Source of the DNA: Candidatus Woesearchaeota archaeon
GTDB lineage: Archaea; Nanobdellota; Nanobdellia; Woesearchaeales; GCA-2686295
DNA length: 52,243 nt
Direction of reading: 5' to 3'
Assembly (NCBI GenBank): GCA_013202845.1
Contig: JABMPT010000001.1
Coordinates: 1 to 52,243, forward strand
Numbering within the stretch: position 1 is the stretch's first letter; each line of letters starts with the position of its first letter. The notes beneath the pieces were generated by a model, which had not been told where the DNA came from, did not search any database, and saw only the letters and a list, made by a program, of their open reading frames with translations. Below, in pieces: positions 1 through 7,705 of the stretch. A program made the translations under genes and the position numbers.

Positions 1-21
1 TCAAGAGTATTTGGCTTTCAG

Positions 22-42
22 CCACCAGTTTGAAACTGGTGG
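22..42. repeat. Near-perfect palindrome in left-edge intergenic DNA
   Basis: A 10-bp arm (CCACCAGTTT) is followed by one unpaired base and its reverse complement. A short GGC-TTTCA-GCC hairpin overlaps it on the left. It lies before the RPA gene and could be the end of an upstream transcript or an operator. The left neighbour is outside the window, so its role cannot be decided. Confidence 0.5.
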
Positions 43-137
43 AAAATTTCTGACATTTCAAGTTACATTTTCCAACAATTATTTTTAATAACAACAAAAT
101 ATAAAAAAGAATTCTGTTTCTGATTTTTTGACAAAAA

Positions 138-1265
138 ATGATAAGGATGCCTTTTGAAGATATTGTTGCTAAAATAGAGGAGAACAGTAACCTGTCAAAA
201 GATGTCATCGAGGACAAAATAAAGAAAAAGATGTCTCAGCTTTCTGGTCTTATATCCAAAGAAGGTGCTGCCCATATTATTGCAAATGAGCTTGGTATAA
301 AGCTTTTTGAGAATATCTCCGGAAAACTTCAGATAAAGAATATACTTGCTGGGATGAGAAATGTTGAAACAGTTGGAAAAGTTCAGCAGGTTTTTGAAGT
401 AAGGGAATTCGCAAGTGAAAACAGGCATGGAAAAGTGGGCTCTTTTATTGTTGGTGATGAAACAGGAAGTATAAGAATGGTTCTCTGGAATGACCAGGTT
501 GTTAGTATGGAAAACCTGAAAGCAGGAGATATTGTAAAGATTTCTGGAGGTTATGTCCGGGATAATAACAGAAAAATAGAGGTTCATCTTAATGACAGGA
601 GCAACATGGTTATAAATCCAAAAGGTGAAAAAATAGAGAATGTTAAGGAATTAAAGTCAATAAGGAAAAGCATAAAGGAATTAACAGAAGCAGATGATGA
701 TGTTGAGATTGTTGGAACTGTTGTTCAGCTTTTTGACCCAAGATTCTTTGAGATATGCCCAAAGTGTGGAAGAAGGGCAAAGCCAAAGGACAGCGGTTTT
801 GCATGTGATACACATAATGATGTCGAGCCGATTTATTCCTATGTCATGAATATGTTTGTGGATGATGGAACTGACAACCTGAGGGTTGTGTGCTTTAGAA
901 ACCAGGCAGAAAGAGCAATTGGAAAAACAAGAGAAGAGATGCTAAAGTACAGGGAAGCTCCTGAAAAATTTGAGGATATGAAAAAAGAGATGATGGGAAA
1001 TCTTGTTAAATTTCATGGCAGGGTTGTTAAGAATGAGATGTTTGACAGATTAGAGTTTGTCTGCAACAGGGTCTTTACTGACATCAACCCAGAGGAAGAA
1101 ATAAAAAGATTAAGCGAAGAAGTTGAAATAGTAGAAAAAAACAAGGAAGAGATTAAAGCTGAGCCAGTTAAAGCAGAAGAAATAGCTGATTCTGAAGTTG
1201 TTTTAGAAGAAAAAGAAGAAGAATCCAAACCAACAGAAAACCTACCTTCTGTTGAGGAATTATAG
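138..1265 (+). CDS. rpa: Archaeal replication protein A (ssDNA-binding, OB folds plus zinc finger)
   Basis: Binds single-stranded DNA during replication, recombination and repair. The N-terminal helical segment (about residues 5-55, with a GLISKEGAAHIIANELGI-type stretch) is typical of archaeal RPA. A first OB fold spans about 70-160 and a second about 185-310. The second carries a zinc finger, C207-x2-C210-x12-C223-x2-H226, as in archaeal RPA41-like proteins. The last 50 residues are a Glu/Lys-rich, probably disordered tail that could recruit partners. RadA lies two genes downstream, a fitting context since RPA and RadA act together on ssDNA. The start is either ATG 138 or the in-frame ATG at 147; no clear ribosome-binding site separates them. 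An AT-rich TATA-like element lies around 97-108. Confidence 0.88.
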   Translation: MIRMPFEDIVAKIEENSNLSKDVIEDKIKKKMSQLSGLISKEGAAHIIANELGIKLFENISGKLQIKNILAGMRNVETVGKVQQVFEVREFASENRHGKVGSFIVGDETGSIRMVLWNDQVVSMENLKAGDIVKISGGYVRDNNRKIEVHLNDRSNMVINPKGEKIENVKELKSIRKSIKELTEADDDVEIVGTVVQLFDPRFFEICPKCGRRAKPKDSGFACDTHNDVEPIYSYVMNMFVDDGTDNLRVVCFRNQAERAIGKTREEMLKYREAPEKFEDMKKEMMGNLVKFHGRVVKNEMFDRLEFVCNRVFTDINPEEEIKRLSEEVEIVEKNKEEIKAEPVKAEEIADSEVVLEEKEEESKPTENLPSVEEL

Positions 1266-1531
1266 CATTGGACACTGGACAAATGTGCGCATAGGGTATT
1301 TAAATCATACTTCATTAATTCTTTTTACCCATTGAAAGAAAATGCGAATAGCAAGGGCTTGATTTTTTGGATTAAACCAGAAGATTTTCAGAAAAGACCT
1401 TGTATCTGCGAATTCTTTCGGATGGTTTTGATGTTATTTTGATATTACCAAAAGATTTGCGGAAAAACTCTCGAAATCCATTTAAAAAATCAAATAACAA
1501 ACAAATCTAACAATTAAACAAGGTGATGTAA

Positions 1532-1804
1532 ATGACTGAAGAAAAAGTAAAACCTGAAAAAAAGTTCAGTGCCGGAGCTATGTCAGCTTCTGTATGGGTG
1601 AATGAAGGAAAAGGTAAAGACGGTGAAAAAAGAAAATTCAGGACAGTTAGTCTGCAGAGAAGTTACAAGGACAAGAATGATGAGTGGCAGACAACCAGCT
1701 CATTAAGAATAACTGACCTGCCAAAGGCCTCTTTAATTATAAACAAGGCATATGAATACCTTGTATTAAAGAACTTTGATTTAGAAGAAGAGATGGTTGT
1801 TTAA
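1532..1804 (+). CDS. Small conserved protein between RPA and RadA, function unknown
   Basis: A 90-residue protein without membrane segments or cysteines. It is predicted to be mostly beta, with a basic front half ([17 protein letters not shown], then [12 protein letters not shown]) and a C-terminal helix with KAYEYLVLK. The pattern resembles small conserved proteins common in archaeal and candidate-phylum genomes, but I cannot attach a named family. The start is supported by GGTGATG about 5 nt before ATG 1532 and by a TATA-like element near 1479-1490. Its position between an ssDNA-binding protein and the recombinase suggests a nucleic-acid role (inference only). A 266-bp AT-rich gap precedes it, in which I see a second TATA-like box (near 1297-1305) but no gene. 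Confidence 0.65.
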   Translation: MTEEKVKPEKKFSAGAMSASVWVNEGKGKDGEKRKFRTVSLQRSYKDKNDEWQTTSSLRITDLPKASLIINKAYEYLVLKNFDLEEEMVV

Positions 1805-1836
1805 GGAAAGATTTTTATTATTTTCTTTTTTCCCAT

Positions 1837-1845
1837 CAGGAGGTG
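1837..1845 (+). promoter_or_regulatory. Strong Shine-Dalgarno that fixes the RadA start
   Basis: AGGAGGTG sits 6 nt before ATG 1852. An in-frame GTG at 1843 lies inside this site and would be too early, so ATG 1852 is taken as the start. Confidence 0.85.
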
Positions 1846-1851
1846 TATACA

Positions 1852-2802
1852 ATGGAAAGTAAAAAACAAGAAAGTGTTGAGACATTACCCGGAGTAGGTG
1901 CTGCTACTGCAGAAAAACTTAGGACTGTTGGATATTCTGATCTTATGTCTATAGCTGTTGCCTCACCTGGCGAATTGGTTGATGCAACAGGTGTTACAGA
2001 ACAGGCTGCGAGAAAGATAATAAAGGCAGCAAGAGTTTCAATGGATATGGGTTTTGAGTCAGGGACTGATTTATTGAAAAAAAGGGAAACAGTTGAGAAG
2101 ATAACAATAGGAAACAAGGGGTTTGACAAATTATTAGGAGGCGGCTTTGAAACAGGGGCAATTGTAGAGGCATTTGGTGAGTTTGGCTCAGGTAAGACAC
2201 AATTAGGCCATATATTAGCTGTTAACTGCCAGCTTCTGAAGAATGAAAAGAATCCTGTTGCAGTTTTTATTGATACAGAAAACACATTCAGGCCGGAAAG
2301 AATTATGCAGCTGGCTAAAGGTGCAAAATTAGACCCCAAAAAGGCGCTGGAAAACATAAAAGTTGCCAGGGCTTTCAATTCTGACCACCAGATGCTGCTA
2401 GCTGAAAAGGTGGAGGATTTGATAAAGAAACAGGACTTAAATGTAAAGGTGGTTATTGTTGATTCACTAACAGCCCATTTCAGGGCTGAATTCATCGGAA
2501 GAGGAACACTAGCAGAAAGACAACAGAAGCTAAACAAGCATATGCATGTATTGCTTAAACTGGCTGACACCTATAATCTATGTGTTTTTGCTACAAACCA
2601 GGTAATGGCCCGTCCGGATGTATTCTTTGGTGACCCAACGCAAGCTATTGGTGGTCATATTGTTGCGCATGCCTCAACATTCAGGATTTACCTGAGAAAG
2701 GGTAAAAAAGGGAGCAGAGTAGCTAAATTAGTTGACTCACCCAATATGCCAGAAGGTGAATGCGGATTTTACATAGAAGAATCCGGTCTAAAAGATATAT
2801 AA
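1852..2802 (+). CDS. radA: DNA repair and recombination protein RadA
   Basis: Archaeal Rad51/RecA-family recombinase that forms filaments on ssDNA and catalyses strand exchange. The N-terminal helix-hairpin-helix domain (about residues 8-60) begins with [15 protein letters not shown]. The ATPase core has Walker A GEFGSGKT at about 109-116 and Walker B VVIVDS near 201. The ATNQV strand and a [13 protein letters not shown] segment form the L2 DNA-binding region. At 316 residues it has the normal family length. The start is ATG 1852 because of the AGGAGGTG site. It lies in the same direction as the small protein and RPA upstream, consistent with a recombination cluster. Confidence 0.96.
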   Translation: MESKKQESVETLPGVGAATAEKLRTVGYSDLMSIAVASPGELVDATGVTEQAARKIIKAARVSMDMGFESGTDLLKKRETVEKITIGNKGFDKLLGGGFETGAIVEAFGEFGSGKTQLGHILAVNCQLLKNEKNPVAVFIDTENTFRPERIMQLAKGAKLDPKKALENIKVARAFNSDHQMLLAEKVEDLIKKQDLNVKVVIVDSLTAHFRAEFIGRGTLAERQQKLNKHMHVLLKLADTYNLCVFATNQVMARPDVFFGDPTQAIGGHIVAHASTFRIYLRKGKKGSRVAKLVDSPNMPEGECGFYIEESGLKDI

Positions 2803-2921
2803 TTAATGTCCAATACTAAATTTCCATTAACTTTATAAATAGAAATCAAATCTACATTTAAAAATAAACACTTTAGAGCGAATTCTAAGGTGCATTAAAT
2901 AGATAAAAGGTGAGATAAAAG

Positions 2922-3305
2922 ATGGATAGAGACGGTTTTAGATCTAGGAGGAGCTTTGCTCCTGTAAAAGAAGGAGAGGAATTAGTAGTTAAGATAGAAG
3001 CTGTTGGTGCAAAAGGAGATGGCATAGCAAAGAAAGAGGGATTTGTCCTGTTTGTGCCAAATGCAAAGGAAGGAGATGAAGTCAAAGTTAAGGTAAGTAG
3101 GGTGTTAAGAAATGTAGGCTTTGCTGATATTGTTGGCAAAGGAGCTGCTGCTCCTGAAGAAGAGCCTGCTGAAGAAAGCAGTGAAGAGGTTGCTGAAGAG
3201 CAGCCAGCAGTAGAGGGAAAAAAGGCCAAAGAAAAAAAGAAAAAAACAAAGGAAGAGCCTGCAGAAGAGACACCAGAAGATACTGAGGATTTTGGCGAAG
3301 AGTAA
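2922..3305 (+). CDS. TRAM-domain protein with long acidic tail
   Basis: Residues about 14-66 form a TRAM beta-barrel: KEGEELVVKIEAVGAKGDGIA, then FVLFVPNAKEGDEVKVKV. This small RNA-binding fold also occurs in tRNA-modifying enzymes and in archaeal stand-alone TRAM proteins proposed to act as RNA chaperones. From residue 75 to 127 the sequence is a Glu/Lys/Ala/Pro low-complexity tail, which is longer and more acidic than in minimal TRAM proteins of about 70 residues. The start is supported by AGGTGAG about 7 nt upstream of ATG 2922. A T-run follows the gene. Confidence 0.82.
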   Translation: MDRDGFRSRRSFAPVKEGEELVVKIEAVGAKGDGIAKKEGFVLFVPNAKEGDEVKVKVSRVLRNVGFADIVGKGAAAPEEEPAEESSEEVAEEQPAVEGKKAKEKKKKTKEEPAEETPEDTEDFGEE

Positions 3306-3327
3306 GAGAAAAAATAACAAAAATTTA

Positions 3328-3340
3328 TTCTTTTTTTTCT
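3328..3340 (+). terminator. T-rich archaeal-type terminator after the TRAM gene
   Basis: A run of eight or more T residues on the coding strand about 25 bp after the stop codon, with no strong stem. Archaeal RNA polymerase terminates at such U tracts. Confidence 0.5.
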
Positions 3341-3377
3341 ATACATTTTTATATTATTAATTTAATTAGATATAACA

Positions 3378-3905
3378 ATGAGATTATTCATTGCAGTAGA
3401 GGCACCAAAGGAGTTAAAAGAATTCTTTGTTAAGCTGCAGAAGCAGGTAGATAAAGGTGCAAAAATAAACCTTACAAAAGAATTCCATTTAACATTAAAG
3501 TTCTTAGGGGAAATAGATGAAAAAAAGCTTAAGGAAGTTAAAGCAAAACTAAAGGAGATAAAGCATGAGCCATTCAAGATAAAAACCTCTAATTTAGGTG
3601 TTTTCCCAACAGAGAGCTATATCAAGGTTGTGTGGATGGGCCTGAAGCCGTATGATAGGATAAATGAACTGCAGAAAAAGATAGATGAGCAGTTAAAAGA
3701 CATGTTCCCTGAAGACAAGAGATTTCATCCACACATAACATTAGGCAGGGTAAAGTTTGTTGAGGATAAAAAGAAATTTATTGATAATCTTAAAAGCATT
3801 AAAGTCGAGGAAAAGGAATTTGAGGTAAAGGATTTCAGGCTAAAGAAAAGCACATTAACACCTGAAGGCCCTGTTTATGAGGATTTAGAGATTTATGAAT
3901 TCTAA
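3378..3905 (+). CDS. thpR: RNA 2',3'-cyclic phosphodiesterase (2H/LigT family)
   Basis: A 175-residue 2H phosphoesterase. The two catalytic HxTx motifs are H37-L-T39-L in FHLTLKFLGEI and H119-I-T121-L in HPHITLGRV, with the usual spacing of about 80 residues. The N-terminus MRLFIAVEAP is typical of ThpR/LigT. Family members open 2',3'-cyclic phosphates on RNA and can ligate tRNA halves in vitro. It lies next to an intron-containing tRNA gene on the opposite strand, which is suggestive but may be chance. A TATA-like stretch about 25 bp upstream and the lack of a ribosome-binding site suggest a leaderless mRNA. Confidence 0.93.
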   Translation: MRLFIAVEAPKELKEFFVKLQKQVDKGAKINLTKEFHLTLKFLGEIDEKKLKEVKAKLKEIKHEPFKIKTSNLGVFPTESYIKVVWMGLKPYDRINELQKKIDEQLKDMFPEDKRFHPHITLGRVKFVEDKKKFIDNLKSIKVEEKEFEVKDFRLKKSTLTPEGPVYEDLEIYEF

Positions 3906-3907
3906 AG

Positions 3908-3958
3908 AATGGGCCTAGAGACAGCGGAAATCAGAGATTTCCTGGCCTCTGTCCCATT
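3908..3958. repeat. Long imperfect inverted repeat carrying a copy of the tRNA 3' end
   Basis: Paired arms are AATGG/CCATT (3908-3912 with 3954-3958), GACAG/CTGTC (3920-3924 with 3949-3953) and GGAAATC/GATTTCC (3926-3932 with 3936-3942, loop AGA). The left arm includes a 12-base direct copy, ATGGGCCTAGAG (3909-3920), of the end of the adjacent tRNA gene (3969-3980). It could serve as a two-way transcription end between thpR and the tRNA, or be a remnant of a past duplication. Confidence 0.6.
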
Positions 3959-3969
3959 CGCTTTGCTCA

Positions 3970-4059
3970 TGGGCCTAGAGGGATTCGAACCCCCGATCTA
4001 CAGCTTAGAAGGCTGTCGCCTTTTCTGGGACTTATCTATCCAGGCTAGGCTACAGGTCC
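3970..4059 (-). tRNA. tRNA-Arg(UCU) with a probable 15-nt intron in the D-loop
   Basis: The anticodon arm ACAGC-CTTCTAA-GCTGT gives anticodon UCU. The T arm is GGGGG-TTCGAAT-CCCTC and the variable loop AGATC. The acceptor stem pairs GGACCTG with TAGGCCC, with one A3-C70 mismatch and a G7-U66 wobble. No CCA is encoded. The D-loop is 15 nt too long. Removing 4023-4037 (exons 4038-4059 and 3970-4022) leaves a 75-nt standard tRNA with a 4-bp D stem GCCT/AGGC, G18 and G19. The junction can fold as a bulge-helix-bulge: CTGG/CCAG helix flanked by 3-nt bulges ATA and AAA. A TTTTAAAA box at 4085-4092 would place transcription start just upstream. Confidence 0.88.
4023..4037 (-). other. Predicted non-canonical tRNA intron (after position 20a)
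   Basis: Read on the minus strand the segment is AGATAAGTCCCAGAA. The central CTGG/CCAG helix and two 3-nt bulges match the cut pattern of the archaeal splicing endonuclease, although the outer helix is weak, so this is a relaxed motif. The exact boundary can shift by one A without changing the product. Confidence 0.75.
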
Positions 4060-4109
4060 AATGAGTATTTGTATTTATCTTTGCTTTTAAAATCTTTTCT
4101 CTTTAATAA

Positions 4110-4121
4110 CTTTTATAAATG
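4110..4121 (+). promoter_or_regulatory. TATA box of valS (leaderless promoter)
   Basis: TTTTATAAAT centred about 28 bp before ATG 4144, with no ribosome-binding site, indicating transcription start at or near the start codon. Confidence 0.65.
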
Positions 4122-4143
4122 ATTTTCGTCTACCAAGCATATT

Positions 4144-6567
4144 ATGACCGAGCCAAGATTAAAGGGGAAACACTGGAACAAGGATTTTGAGAAACCTATT
4201 TATGAAAAGTGGAAAAAGGATAAGGCTTATGCCTTTGACAAAAAAAGCAAGAAAAAAGTATATTCAATAGACACTCCACCACCGTATGTTAATACTCCTG
4301 TTCACATTGGTCAGGCAACAACCTATGTGTTGATGGATTTCTTTGCTCGCTTCAGAAGGATGATTGGTCAGGAGGTTTTATTTCCTCTTGGTCTGGACAG
4401 GAATGGTTTGCCAATTGAAATGGCTGCAGAGAAGAAGTTCAATGTCAAACTCACTGATTTACCTAGAAAAAAAGCAACAGAATACTGCGAAAACATATTA
4501 CAGGAAAGTTCCCTTGCATCCACAGATACCTTCTTGAAGTCAGGAATCAGCTTCAATTCTTGGAAACTTGGGAATGAACCAGGTGATGTTTATTATACAG
4601 ACAGTCCGGAATACAGGTCTTTGACTCAGGAAACATTTTTTGACATGTGGAATAAAGATTTGATCTATGAAGATAACAGAGCCAATAATTGGTGTCCTGG
4701 ATGCCAAACAACGATTGCAGACGCGGAAATAGAGTATCGTGATTTATCTGCTTTTTTTAATGATGTGAAATTCAAAGTTAAAGAGACTGGTGAAGAAATA
4801 ATTATTGCAACTACAAGACCAGAGCTCATCTGTACTTGCGGTATGATTATCTTCAATCCAAAAGATAAAAGGTATAAGCATCTTGCAGGAAAAACTGCTA
4901 TAACACCTATCTTTGAAAAGGAAGTTCCAATAAAAGCGCATCCTGCTGCTGAGATGGATAAAGGTACTGGTATTATGATGATGTGCTCTTTTGGAGATGT
5001 AACTGATATCCGTTTCTTCAGGGAGCAGAGATTGGAGCCAGTGATTGCTATTAACAAGGATGGAACTATGAACAAACATGCTGGCTTCTTAAAAGGTATT
5101 AATGCCAGAGAAGCGCAGAAGAAGATAGTAATGGAATTGCATAGCAAGGGCTTGTTGCTTGGCCAGAAAAAACTTGTTCACAGAACACCTGTGTGTGAGA
5201 GAAGCAAGGATATTATAGAATTCATCAATATGAAAGAATTCTATGTAAAGCAAGTAGAGTTTAAAGACAAGATGAGAGAACTTGCTAAGAAATTGAATTT
5301 CTATGCCTCAAGAAGCAGACAGATAATGTTTGACTGGATTGATTCGGTCACTATAGATTGGCCTGTTTCAAGAAGGAGATATTATGCTACTGAAATTCCC
5401 TTATGGTATGATGAGAAAAATAGTTATACTGCATTGGGTCCTAAAGGCAAGTATCATCAACCTTGGAAAACAGACGCGCCAAAAGATGCTCCTGTTTACG
5501 ACAAGAATAGGAAAAAAATTGGGTTGGTCAAGGATTTTCCAAAGAGTAAATGGGTTGGTGAGATGAGGGTTTTTGACACCTGGTTTGATTCTTCAATAAC
5601 CCCTCTTTATATCTTAAGGTATTCAAGGGATGAAGAGTTTTTCAAGAAGGCACATCCCTGTTCGTTAAGACCTCAAGGCAAAGAGATTGTTAGAACCTGG
5701 CTTTATTATACTGTTTTGAAGGATTACTTGTTGACTGGAAAGCTAGTATTTGAAGATGCATGGATTAATTATCACATCGTTGATGAAAAAGGACATAAGA
5801 TGAGTAAAAGTAGTGGTAATATTATTGACCCTCAAGATGTTATTAACAAGTTCGGAGCAGAGCCTTTCAGACTTTGGAGTGCTGTTGAAGGAAACTTGGA
5901 TAGTACCGATTTTAGATGTTCTTTTGACAGGATAGAAGGTGCGGGTAAGACTTTGACAAAATTATGGAATGTTGCTCGATTTATCAGTGTGTTTCCAGAG
6001 CCAAAAGGAAAGTATGAATTAAGTGCTGTTGACAAATGGATAATACAAGAAGTTAATTCATTAATCAAACTGTCAAGAAAGCAATACGAGGTTTATGACT
6101 TTCATAACCCTGCAATCAAGCTAAAACACTTTATCTGGGAAACATTTGCATCACATTACTTAGAGCTTGTTAAGAGTCGCGCGTACAATCAAGAAAAAAA
6201 GTTCTCAAGGGAATATCAGAACGGAGCATTGTTCACTTTGAATTATTGTTTAGATACTGTTTTGAAATTATTAGCTCCAATAGTTCCGTTTATAACCCAT
6301 AAGATTTATAATGATTTGAGGGGAAAAGACATACATGTGGAAAGCTTCCCCAAATTAGAGCAGGATTACAAAGTAAAGTTTTCAACAGAAGATATTATTA
6401 CTACTAATAGTGCTATCTGGAAGTATAAGAAAGACAAGAATATGAGCTTGAGGGATGAGTTGAAAGATGTTTCAATTCCAGTAAAGCTGAAATCATTGGA
6501 AAATGACTTGAAAGCCATGCATAATATTAAAACTGTGAAGTATGGCAAGAAAGTAAGCATTTCTTAA
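4144..6567 (+). CDS. valS: Valyl-tRNA synthetase
   Basis: Class Ia synthetase that charges tRNA-Val. The N-terminal block KHWNKDFEKPIYEKWKKD and DTPPPYVNTPVHIGQ are ValRS-type. The HIGH signature reads HIGQ at residues 54-57, a change of its last position. KMSKS is intact at 552-556 (GHKMSKSSGN). The CP1 editing domain has TTRPE and the ValRS-specific GTGIMMMCSFGDVTD stretch, and a CPGC zinc knuckle precedes it. At 807 residues it is somewhat shorter than usual archaeal ValRS, with a modest C-terminal region. IleRS and LeuRS are less likely because of the FGDVTD and PPP blocks. Confidence 0.94.
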   Translation: MTEPRLKGKHWNKDFEKPIYEKWKKDKAYAFDKKSKKKVYSIDTPPPYVNTPVHIGQATTYVLMDFFARFRRMIGQEVLFPLGLDRNGLPIEMAAEKKFNVKLTDLPRKKATEYCENILQESSLASTDTFLKSGISFNSWKLGNEPGDVYYTDSPEYRSLTQETFFDMWNKDLIYEDNRANNWCPGCQTTIADAEIEYRDLSAFFNDVKFKVKETGEEIIIATTRPELICTCGMIIFNPKDKRYKHLAGKTAITPIFEKEVPIKAHPAAEMDKGTGIMMMCSFGDVTDIRFFREQRLEPVIAINKDGTMNKHAGFLKGINAREAQKKIVMELHSKGLLLGQKKLVHRTPVCERSKDIIEFINMKEFYVKQVEFKDKMRELAKKLNFYASRSRQIMFDWIDSVTIDWPVSRRRYYATEIPLWYDEKNSYTALGPKGKYHQPWKTDAPKDAPVYDKNRKKIGLVKDFPKSKWVGEMRVFDTWFDSSITPLYILRYSRDEEFFKKAHPCSLRPQGKEIVRTWLYYTVLKDYLLTGKLVFEDAWINYHIVDEKGHKMSKSSGNIIDPQDVINKFGAEPFRLWSAVEGNLDSTDFRCSFDRIEGAGKTLTKLWNVARFISVFPEPKGKYELSAVDKWIIQEVNSLIKLSRKQYEVYDFHNPAIKLKHFIWETFASHYLELVKSRAYNQEKKFSREYQNGALFTLNYCLDTVLKLLAPIVPFITHKIYNDLRGKDIHVESFPKLEQDYKVKFSTEDIITTNSAIWKYKKDKNMSLRDELKDVSIPVKLKSLENDLKAMHNIKTVKYGKKVSIS

Positions 6568-6601
6568 TGTTTGTCATTGATGAGTAGTTATAAACAGAAA
6601 A

Positions 6602-6612
6602 CTTTATATATT
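6602..6612 (+). promoter_or_regulatory. TATA box of the secreted-protein gene
   Basis: CTTTATATATT lies about 26 bp before ATG 6633, fitting a leaderless transcript. Confidence 0.6.
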
Positions 6613-6632
6613 ATTAGTTCCTCTTTGTTCTT

Positions 6633-7475
6633 ATGAGTATATCCGATATAGTTAGTGGAATTCTTGCAGGCACAATTAGCTTGACTCTTGTAGTAACTCC
6701 ACTAAGTTCGACTTATGGACAGGAAGTAGCTACTTCTGCTGCTCAAGAAGTGGTTTTAGATGATTCATCCCTTGAAGATATAATGACTCTTGTCCAAGGA
6801 TTCTTTGATCACAAGATGCTTAGACGAGACTATATTGATGACCTGATGGAACCTATTAACTATGCTTTGGACAATCCAATAATGCGAAGACTACTACTTA
6901 GCCAAGCAAACTCGCACCTTCAGCAATATGATGTTGGAGATGAAGTGGATTTAAAATATCAAGCGATCAATTCTCTTGCTTATAATCTTGCATACCAATT
7001 CTGGGAAGATAACCTTAGTGAAACCGAGAAAGCAGAATTTAATGACAGGTTGAAAGATTATTATGACAAGGTTCTTCAAACAAGATTTGAACTGGAGGAA
7101 AAAGCTGATATAATTGGTGCTTTTGAAAACCCAATTGATAAATATGCTTTTATAGGGACCATTATTGAAAAGAATGGATTGGAAGAACTCACTCTTTTTT
7201 CCTTAATGGAAGATTTCTATGATGTATGTTTAGATAATGAAGAAGATTTTGAAGATCTTGCTTTTGGACCAGTTGCATTTGCATACTTTTTTTCTCGGGA
7301 AATCACTACAAAAACAGTGAGTCTAGATTATTTTAATATGTTTGGCGATGAAGACTGGGAAATAAGACGAAAGAATGCAATAATTGAACAAAACTTTGAA
7401 TCAATAAATTATATTCTTCCAGGTTTGAAAGAGTTTTATCGAGGATTGTTTGATGAAACTTTGTTTGAAGAATAG
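6633..7475 (+). CDS. Predicted secreted or anchored all-helical protein, unknown
   Basis: A 280-residue protein whose first ~30 residues are a signal-peptide-like hydrophobic segment (ISDIVSGILAGTISLTLVV) ending near a small-residue stretch with YGQEVATSA. The rest is acidic and predicted to be mainly helical, with many Asp/Glu and aromatic residues and a single internal Cys. I recognise no catalytic motif. It stands alone between valS and the convergent cysS-serA remnant pair, with its own TATA box. A T-rich stretch after the stop (about 7496-7516) probably ends its transcript. An exported surface or cell-contact protein is possible, but this is inference. Confidence 0.6.
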   Translation: MSISDIVSGILAGTISLTLVVTPLSSTYGQEVATSAAQEVVLDDSSLEDIMTLVQGFFDHKMLRRDYIDDLMEPINYALDNPIMRRLLLSQANSHLQQYDVGDEVDLKYQAINSLAYNLAYQFWEDNLSETEKAEFNDRLKDYYDKVLQTRFELEEKADIIGAFENPIDKYAFIGTIIEKNGLEELTLFSLMEDFYDVCLDNEEDFEDLAFGPVAFAYFFSREITTKTVSLDYFNMFGDEDWEIRRKNAIIEQNFESINYILPGLKEFYRGLFDETLFEE

Positions 7476-7522
7476 AATGGCAATTTCTTTCGAAACTTTT
7501 ATATAATATTTTTTTCCAAAAT

Positions 7523-7705
7523 TTAACCTAGTATAGAACTCTGAATTTTATTGTTCCAGGAATCTTCTTCATCCAATGAATCTTTTAGAATTTCAATAGG
7601 ATATCCTTCTTCTTTGAATGCTTTGACAGCATCTAGATGTATGTTCTCAAGCAACAATGCCTTTATTTTGCTTTTTGGATAAGATATTTCTCTTGTCATA
7701 ATCAT
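7523..7705 (-). pseudogene. Truncated serA: N-terminal piece of D-3-phosphoglycerate dehydrogenase
   Basis: The 60-residue frame matches only the first ~55 residues of D-3-phosphoglycerate dehydrogenase (KIKALLLENIHLDAVKAF, then GYPIEILKDSLDEED, ending SSILG). Full proteins run to 300-530 residues and continue with the substrate- and NAD-binding domains. Here TAA follows the ILG position and only about 47 bp remain before the opposing gene, so the rest is deleted rather than frameshifted. Its ATG overlaps the cysS stop (ATGA), so it may still be translated by coupling. The alternative is a retained small protein with a new role. Confidence 0.65.

Noticed and set aside
1266-1531. Small RNA in the gap after RPA
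   Set aside because: A TATA-like box near 1300 and a weak GCAAGG/CCTTG pairing exist, but no convincing compact fold or conserved motif was found.
3105-3320. Leu/Phe-rich minus-strand membrane-like frames opposite the TRAM protein
   Set aside because: They are antisense to GAA/AAG repeats of the acidic tail; hydrophobicity is a coding-strand artefact.
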